Assembly: GCA_002714465.1 (NCBI GenBank)
Contig: PAXL01000007.1
Coordinates: 21,218 to 32,798, forward strand
DNA length: 11,581 bases
From: Gemmatimonadota bacterium
Lineage (GTDB): Bacteria; Latescibacterota; UBA2968
Direction of reading: 5' to 3'
The stretch's first letter is position 1; every line of letters begins with the position of its first letter. Below, in pieces: positions 7,008 to 11,581 of the stretch. A program made the position numbers and the translations under genes. The notes beneath the pieces were generated by a model. It did no database searches. It was not told where the DNA came from and saw only the letters and a program-made list of their open reading frames with translations.

Positions 7008-7040
7008 CCCGACTGGTCCTCCTCTGCAGTACCACGGTTC

Positions 7041-8762
7041 CTACCCTGGAACTACCGGCAGGGAGAGGCTTGACGGGAAGGACCCAGAGTGCAACACCGT
7101 CTGGGTCGCAGTCACCGCAGCCAACGTTCCCTCGAAACCAATCCGACCACCAGTATTGAAGTTCCGATCCCACTGAGGAAAATCTGAGCTCGATATATCG
7201 ACCCTGATTGCCGAACCAGCAGGAACTCTCGTGGCGACGGGGCCGAGTTCTATCCGATATCTATAGACCTCTCCAGGGACGATCGGCGACGGATCAACCA
7301 ACGAGTCTCTGTAGCGAGCTCTGACGATGCCTTCTTGGATGTTGATCGAGGTCCCATCCGGGCCCACCACGCAGAGCCGAGTAGTGAAGTCGGTGTCGAC
7401 AGCGGAAGAAGCGGCATAAAGCGTTACGAATGCATCCCCGACCACGAGCATGTCCTCAACCAGGGGTTCCGTGGTGTACACGAGAACCATTCGGGAAACC
7501 TCGGCGATGCTCTGGTCTGCCGGACCCATGGGGGTAACCGATTCGAAGCAGCAGGAATGCCCGCCGAGACTGGGCGTGGGGGTGGACGGATCGTAAATGA
7601 AGATGTCAACCGGCTCATCTGAGGGAACCTCTCGATCGAGCCAGCCATCGCCGAACTTCGAGTTGGCCCTGCCCTGCGAATGCATGAAGTACTCGACAGA
7701 GCGTGCCTCCGCTGGTGGCCATGCAGTGAAGTTCCGAATGCCTTCCCCCAGCAGGTACACAGTCACTGGATGATCCAGAACACCATTGTCTGAACCCTTC
7801 AGATGGTGGTCCAACCAGGACACTTGCCAGTCGTCGACCTCGTTAGTACTCACCTCGCCACCAACAACATCCACTGGGGCCCACGGCATGTGCGTCCAGG
7901 GTCCGAGGAGGAGCTTCTGCGGCTGACTTTTCACGCTCGCTGAAGCACTTGAGAGGCCAACAAAGTTCTTGACGGTCCCGCTGAGGAAAATGTCGTACAA
8001 CCCGCCGGTGTGGATCGCAGGAACCTTTATCTCTTCGTATGCCTCGTCGATGCTCCAGCGACTCCAGTAGTCGTCATAGGAAGCATGCTCCACCCAGTCA
8101 CGGAAATATGGAGCATGGTCTGCAATGACTGGATAGTCGGCGATAGGCAAGAAATTGAACCAATCGGAGGCGGCCCCCAGCGCCGCTCCCAACTGGGCGT
8201 AACCCTCTGCATCGTCAGCCCTTTTTGCAGAATCGAGTCCGAGTAACGTCGACCAGTAGACGGTGAACGCGAGATTGAGGGCCCCCGCCTCGTAGGTCCA
8301 GCCGTCGTAGTACTGCGACCCAGTGAAACCGGGGCAAATGGTGGCCAAACTGGGAGGAGCCGCCTTTGCCGCCAACATGGTCGTAGCCCCGCCATATGAA
8401 AATCCGTACATGGCGACCCGGCCATTCGAGCCCGGCAGGCGGGCTGCCCATTCGACAGTGTCGTAGCCGTCCTCAGACTCGTTGAGGAACGGGGTGAAGT
8501 GCCCGTCGGAGAGATAGCGGCCACGGCAATCCTGGACAACAACCAAGTAGCCCCTTTGGGCATACCAGGCAGGATGCGCATAACCGAAGTTCGACAATGC
8601 AGCCTGCTTGTCGTAGGGATGGCGACTCAACAGGACCGGATGAGGCCCTTCCTCCTTGGGGCGATATACGTCCGCCAAGAGGACTGTTCCATCGCGCATG
8701 GTGGCAGAAACATCCCGTTCTACCGTCACGCCACCCATCCCAGTCAGGACCTCGTAACTCAT
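7041..8762 (-). CDS. CocE/NonD-type serine hydrolase (X-Pro dipeptidyl-peptidase S15 family)
   Basis: This 573-residue alpha/beta hydrolase has the CocE architecture: a catalytic alpha/beta domain (about 10-300) with an inserted helical cap, and a C-terminal jelly-roll domain (about 330-565). The triad is readable: Ser122 in GFSYG, Asp257 in GLYDIFLSG and His291 in GPWTHMPW, with Tyr50 (SRHPYDK) as the expected oxyanion residue. Spacing matches cocaine esterase. Family members include cocaine esterase, alpha-amino-acid ester hydrolases, glutaryl-7-ACA acylases and X-Pro aminopeptidases, so ester or amide cleavage is safe and substrate is not. There is no signal peptide. The ATG overlaps the preceding gene's stop by four bases and sits behind a strong GGGAGGAGG, so high translation is likely. 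Length is normal and the gene appears intact. Confidence 0.94.
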   Translation of the reverse strand: MSYEVLTGMGGVTVERDVSATMRDGTVLLADVYRPKEEGPHPVLLSRHPYDKQAALSNFGYAHPAWYAQRGYLVVVQDCRGRYLSDGHFTPFLNESEDGYDTVEWAARLPGSNGRVAMYGFSYGGATTMLAAKAAPPSLATICPGFTGSQYYDGWTYEAGALNLAFTVYWSTLLGLDSAKRADDAEGYAQLGAALGAASDWFNFLPIADYPVIADHAPYFRDWVEHASYDDYWSRWSIDEAYEEIKVPAIHTGGLYDIFLSGTVKNFVGLSSASASVKSQPQKLLLGPWTHMPWAPVDVVGGEVSTNEVDDWQVSWLDHHLKGSDNGVLDHPVTVYLLGEGIRNFTAWPPAEARSVEYFMHSQGRANSKFGDGWLDREVPSDEPVDIFIYDPSTPTPSLGGHSCCFESVTPMGPADQSIAEVSRMVLVYTTEPLVEDMLVVGDAFVTLYAASSAVDTDFTTRLCVVGPDGTSINIQEGIVRARYRDSLVDPSPIVPGEVYRYRIELGPVATRVPAGSAIRVDISSSDFPQWDRNFNTGGRIGFEGTLAAVTATQTVLHSGSFPSSLSLPVVPG

Positions 8763-9169
8763 GTTTCCTCCTCCCTCGGTGGCTTCACCGAGCTTGCATT
8801 CTGGACTCTCAACACTTCTCGCTGGCTGTTTGTCCCAGAGGTGGCCTCAACCTCAAGAAACATCTGTTCAGCCTGCTTCTTCCCCAACTCCCTGCAGGAA
8901 CCCCTGAACACCTCGTCTGGGTCGAGGCGGAGGACTTTCACGGACCGTTTCGGCTGTTCCTTGCGCAGATAGACGAAGACGTTCGTCCTCTCCGAGCCGC
9001 GATTCTCCAACGCATAGTCGATCCACAGCACACCGTCTTCGTCGGCCTCCCTGACGGCACATTCCAGGATCGAAACACCGAATCCTGACGAAGGCTCAAC
9101 TCGATCCGTCAGGAACTTCCCCGTCAGGAGTCGCCTACGTCCAGAGTCAAGTTCCTCTTCAGCGTTCAA
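8759..9169 (-). CDS. Conserved-looking protein of unknown function, 136 residues
   Basis: I do not recognise this protein. It has no signal peptide or membrane segment. The central part (about 28-125) alternates hydrophobic and polar residues, as in a small beta-sandwich, including VLWIDYALENRG followed by TNVFVYLRKE; both ends are charged (EEELDSGRRR, PREEET). The only start available in frame is a TTG at 9169, because a stop closes the frame at 9224. It overlaps the possible 50-residue ORF upstream by 11 bases and the CocE-type hydrolase downstream by four (ATGA), so coupled translation and a shared role with the hydrolase are likely. A frameshift in this region, joining it to the upstream ORF, is an alternative reading. 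Stop position and frame are firm; the start is uncertain. Confidence 0.7.
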   Translation of the reverse strand: MNAEEELDSGRRRLLTGKFLTDRVEPSSGFGVSILECAVREADEDGVLWIDYALENRGSERTNVFVYLRKEQPKRSVKVLRLDPDEVFRGSCRELGKKQAEQMFLEVEATSGTNSQREVLRVQNASSVKPPREEET

Positions 9170-9311
9170 CTTGAGACACCACCAAGTGCATAGGCGCGAG
9201 GTCTTGCTCCGCAGTGGCCGCCGCTATCGTGCTCAACGATTTCATGGCATCTAGTTCCATGACTTCCTGGTCCTGAACCAAGGAACCCCCGAACATGGGA
9301 TCGATACCCAT
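9159..9311 (-). CDS. Possible small ORF, 50 residues, first of the CocE cluster
   Basis: An ORF too short for routine detection begins MGIDPMFGGSLVQDQEVM and ends in HLVVSQVER. Its composition (helix-like AMKSLSTIAAATAEQ core, five Met, few Arg/Cys) is more protein-like than the competing frames over the same bases. The ATG at 9311 lies inside a 7-bp hairpin (9299-9316); a second ATG at 9296 is an alternative. It ends by overlapping the TTG of the 136-residue gene by 11 bases. Either it is a genuine short coupled gene, or it is the N-terminal part of the 136-residue protein separated by a frameshift. There is no homology claim. Confidence 0.4.
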   Translation of the reverse strand: MGIDPMFGGSLVQDQEVMELDAMKSLSTIAAATAEQDLAPMHLVVSQVER

Positions 9312-9316
9312 CGATC
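9299..9316 (-). promoter_or_regulatory. 7-bp hairpin covering the small ORF start
   Basis: GATCGAT-ACCC-ATCGATC is a perfect inverted repeat with a four-base loop. In the minus-strand transcript the stem and loop include the ATG at 9311, so the structure could restrict initiation; as DNA it could be a regulator site in the divergent region. Confidence 0.4.
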
Positions 9317-9471
9317 ACGGTTGCCTGGCAAAGACTGCAACGGACCCCCATTCATCTCCGCCCTTCTCCTCTTCATGCTTGACCTCGTTCTGCACTGATC
9401 GCCCATCACCCTTGCTCTTTATTATCAAATTTGCTAGCACGGGACGAGTAGGGCAGAAGGAGTGAAGCGGC
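9312..9471. promoter_or_regulatory. Divergent promoter region between CocE cluster and dehydrogenase
   Basis: These 160 bases separate the minus-strand cluster from the plus-strand dehydrogenase. The AT-rich core at about 9415-9440 contains TATTAT (9420-9425), a candidate plus-strand -10. The same stretch read on the minus strand gives GATAAT, a candidate -10 for the opposite direction; -35 boxes are not convincing. AAGGAG at 9457-9462, nine bases before the ATG at 9472, is a clear ribosome-binding site for the dehydrogenase and fixes its start. Confidence 0.5.
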
Positions 9472-10257
9472 ATGGGTCGATTCGATGGAAAACGAGTGTT
9501 CATTACAGGTGCAGGAAGCGGTTTCGGACGCCGTACATCCGAAAGATTCGCCGAAGAAGGAGCCTCGACCGTCTACATGGTGGACCGGCTGCAGGACCGC
9601 CTTGATGTGGCTGCAGAAGCAGTCAGGTCACGAGGAGCAGAAGCGGTTCCCATGTGTTTCGATCTGGCCGACGGGGAGGCTTGCACCGCCGCAATGGCTC
9701 AAGCCCTCGCTGACGACCAGCACCTGGACGTCCTCGTGTGCAATGCGGCGCATTGGGCGGATGAGCATGTCCTGGAAATCAGTTTGGAATCCTGGACTCG
9801 CCATTTGGCCGTCAACCTCACCGCGTATTTCCTGCTAGCGCAGGGAGCCGCCCGTTCCATGGTGGAACGTAGGTCGGGCGTCATCCTATTTAATGCTTCG
9901 ATCGACGCCCAGGGGCATTCGTTGGGCTTCACTTCTTATTGCGTCACCAAAGCTGGCGACCGAGCGTTGATGAAGTCAATGGCCGTAGAACTAGCACGCT
10001 CAGGGGTTCGGGTGAACTCTGTGAGCCCGGGGCCAGCGGACACGCAACAAAGTACCGACATTGTTGGCGAAGAGTTGATGGCCAAATGGCGTGAACACGG
10101 GTTTCCCGAAGTTCCACTGAACCGTCTCGCTGCAACCGATGACATTGCCAGTGCCTTCCTCTTTTTGGCTTCCGACGAAGCCTCCTACATCACTGGTCAT
10201 GACCTCGTCGTCGACGGTGGCCATACAGCTGATGTCTATGAGATCCCCTACGACTGA
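9472..10257 (+). CDS. Classical short-chain dehydrogenase/reductase, probably NAD-dependent
   Basis: This 261-residue Rossmann-fold oxidoreductase oxidises a hydroxyl or reduces a carbonyl. The cofactor motif TGAGSGFG (12-19) is intact. Asp38 at the end of the second strand (VYMVDR) favours NAD(H) over NADP(H). Also present are NAA (91-93), Asn115, the catalytic Ser143, Tyr156 and Lys160 (YCVTK), the SPGP segment after VRVNSV, and the C-terminal ITGHDLVVDGG. Length is standard. The start is supported by AAGGAG nine bases upstream. It is followed after 74 bases by the dimethylformamidase-like gene on the same strand, so the two are probably co-transcribed; the substrate is unknown. Confidence 0.95.
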   Translation: MGRFDGKRVFITGAGSGFGRRTSERFAEEGASTVYMVDRLQDRLDVAAEAVRSRGAEAVPMCFDLADGEACTAAMAQALADDQHLDVLVCNAAHWADEHVLEISLESWTRHLAVNLTAYFLLAQGAARSMVERRSGVILFNASIDAQGHSLGFTSYCVTKAGDRALMKSMAVELARSGVRVNSVSPGPADTQQSTDIVGEELMAKWREHGFPEVPLNRLAATDDIASAFLFLASDEASYITGHDLVVDGGHTADVYEIPYD

Positions 10258-10331
10258 CGTTTCATCTGTTCAGTCGATCCACGCTGAAGAAGTCGCTATC
10301 CAGCGGATGCTGCGTGCTCGGAACGTCTGAG

Positions 10332-11581
10332 ATGTTGGCCGCATATCTGGGGGCTACCTGTGTCTCTCCCGGCGACAAAGTCGATGCCATGGTTAGCACT
10401 GATGCATCTCACGTGGACGCCCGAGTTGTTCGACTTTTGCACGGTGACCCCAACCCCGAGGGCCCAGGAGTTGTCGAAGAGGACGCACTCTGGCCCGGTG
10501 TGGGCGCCCAAACGGGTGGACAACAGCCTCTCTTGACAGGCTCCTGGATCGAACTGCCCTTGAATCCCAACGGCCTCCAATCGCCCACCCTGGCATTCTG
10601 GGTTTATTGGACCGGAGATTCCCCGGATGCACAGACTCTGGCTTTCCTAGGCCACCAAGGAACCGAGGTCCTCCGCCTCGTAATCCGGCCCGATTCACAT
10701 CTCGAGGCCACCGTCGGGGAATCTGGAGAAACAACAGTTCTGGAATCCCCGACTCCCATTCACAGGGGGCGCTGGTATTTCGTAGGTATCAGCGCTGATG
10801 CCCGTACTGGCCAGCTAGGCATCTTTTGCGCAGAACGCGGAACCTCCGTGTTCTCAGTCAAACGAACCCGGGCAGGGTGGAACGGCATACCCCGGGGCTG
10901 CGACACGCTCCTGCTGGGTGCCTCGCTCGAGAACCAGACCATCCAGAACTCCTATAGCGGAAAAATCGGTGGAATCAGGATCTTCGAAGGCCTCCTCGAT
11001 GACATCGACCTCAGTGACCTCAAACAGGGGGCCGAGCCTGAAGGTGGCCGGTGTGAGGGGGCCTGGGATCTTGCACGTCAGACCACTGGAACACGAGTTG
11101 TAGATGTCTCAGGCCAAGGCAGGCACGGGCAAATCCACAACGGTGCTGCCCGAGCGGTGACGGGGCCCGAATGGCAGGGAACAGATACGACTATTGGATC
11201 CGCGCCTCGTCTCTACGACGCAGTACATCTTCACGACGATGACCTTGCCGATGCCAGATGGCTCCCCACCTTCACTTTTTCTGTGCCACCAGATGCGCGA
11301 AGCGGGATCTACGCAATACGACTATCGACGCAAGAAGAGGAGGTCGCGCTCTCCCTTGTCGTCGGGCCCCCACCACAACCGAGCACTCCAGTGCTCTTTC
11401 TCGTTCCCACCCTCACCTGGCTTGCGTACGCCAACTTCGACTCAGGAGACAAACACCGCATCGGGCTCTCGCTTTACGACAGCCACTCCGACGGCTCACC
11501 CAACTACTACGCATCTCAAAGAAAGCCGACTTCATCTACTCGGCCAGACGCCTACTTTGAGCCAGAGAAAACCGGTGGCGG
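10332..11581 (+). CDS. N,N-dimethylformamidase large-subunit-like protein, C-terminus cut by window edge
   Basis: An uninterrupted frame of 416 codons runs from ATG at 10332 through the right edge. The N-terminus (AYLGATCVSPGDKVDAMVST, then VVRLLHGDPNPEGPG) matches the opening of N,N-dimethylformamidase large subunits. A LamG/concanavalin-like beta-sandwich follows at about 75-230 (LAFWVYWTG, RWYFVGISAD, GKIGGIRIF), with a GRHGQIHNGA turn near 254. The catalytic-type domain begins around 350 with VLFLVPTLTWLAYAN and SLYDSHSDGSPNYYAS, typical of this family. Iron ligands known from the enzyme lie further on and cannot be checked. No small-subunit gene is seen in the 74-base gap before it. The ATG has no strong ribosome-binding site; GTG at 10314 is an in-frame alternative. 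True members hydrolyse small formamides, but many homologues are uncharacterised, so amide hydrolysis is only a working idea. Confidence 0.88.
   Translation, partial: MLAAYLGATCVSPGDKVDAMVSTDASHVDARVVRLLHGDPNPEGPGVVEEDALWPGVGAQTGGQQPLLTGSWIELPLNPNGLQSPTLAFWVYWTGDSPDAQTLAFLGHQGTEVLRLVIRPDSHLEATVGESGETTVLESPTPIHRGRWYFVGISADARTGQLGIFCAERGTSVFSVKRTRAGWNGIPRGCDTLLLGASLENQTIQNSYSGKIGGIRIFEGLLDDIDLSDLKQGAEPEGGRCEGAWDLARQTTGTRVVDVSGQGRHGQIHNGAARAVTGPEWQGTDTTIGSAPRLYDAVHLHDDDLADARWLPTFTFSVPPDARSGIYAIRLSTQEEEVALSLVVGPPPQPSTPVLFLVPTLTWLAYANFDSGDKHRIGLSLYDSHSDGSPNYYASQRKPTSSTRPDAYFEPEKTGG

Noticed and set aside
7008..7050. Possible bidirectional terminator between the convergent regulator and CocE-type genes
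   Set aside because: Only a five-base stem (GTTCC/GGAAC) with no T-run on either strand; too weak to call.
8027..8581. 184-residue minus-strand ORF within the CocE-type gene
   Set aside because: It is an alternative frame inside a gene whose catalytic triad and domains are fully accounted for.
9166..9351. 61-residue minus-strand ORF ending at the TTG of the 136-residue gene
   Set aside because: Its product is rich in His, Arg, Gly and Cys with no pattern of secondary structure, and the frame beside it (50 residues) has a more protein-like composition.
9315..9503. 62-residue minus-strand ORF overlapping the dehydrogenase start
   Set aside because: It reads antisense into the well-supported dehydrogenase ATG and covers its ribosome-binding site and promoter. 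It ends one codon before the 50-residue ORF in the same frame, so I considered a nonsense-split longer gene but found no support.
10139..10330. 63-residue plus-strand ORF ending just before the dimethylformamidase-like ATG, considered as a small subunit
   Set aside because: Most of it overlaps the dehydrogenase C-terminus in another frame, and its sequence does not resemble the known small subunit.

Overview
The window (11,581 bases, moderately GC-rich) looks like bacterial chromosome from an actinobacterium. The best clue is the transporter's binding protein. It has a twin-arginine signal followed by a lipobox and a Pro/Ala/Thr-repeat linker, a style common in Acidimicrobiia and related actinobacterial lineages. 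This placement is an inference; no rRNA or tRNA is present to test it. I saw no mobile element, CRISPR array or phage gene.

Layout: (1) Bases 1-5206, minus strand, form a peptide-type ABC importer operon read right to left: Tat lipoprotein binding protein, DppC-type permease, DppB-type permease, DppD-type ATPase, then an alpha/beta hydrolase cut off by the left edge. Most junctions are 1-4 base overlaps, so translation is probably coupled. (2) Upstream of it, also on the minus strand, is a C45-like Ntn-hydrolase (5448-6257). It is divergent from a GntR/FCD regulator (6318-7007), and the 60-base gap between them carries a 13-base inverted repeat that could be a shared operator. (3) Bases 7041-9311, minus strand, hold a tight cluster: a possible 50-residue ORF, a 136-residue protein of unknown family, and a CocE/X-Pro dipeptidyl-peptidase-type serine hydrolase. 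(4) Divergent from that cluster, on the plus strand, are a classical short-chain dehydrogenase (9472-10257) and a large protein running off the right edge (10332-11581). The latter has a LamG-like N-terminal part and the start of an N,N-dimethylformamidase large-subunit-type domain. It is a real long gene even though no stop codon lies inside the window.

Taken together, one importer, one ligand-responsive repressor-type regulator, four hydrolases of different folds (alpha/beta, Ntn, S15/CocE, dimethylformamidase-like) and an oxidoreductase suggest a catabolic locus. It probably takes up and dismantles a small acylated or amidated compound, by amide or ester cleavage followed by oxidation of a hydroxyl or carbonyl. 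The substrate cannot be read from sequence.

The most striking non-coding signal is a perfect 14-bp stem with a 4-base loop (3366-3397) inside the first codons of the first permease gene. It sits just downstream of the binding-protein gene, where differential expression of binding protein and permease would be set.
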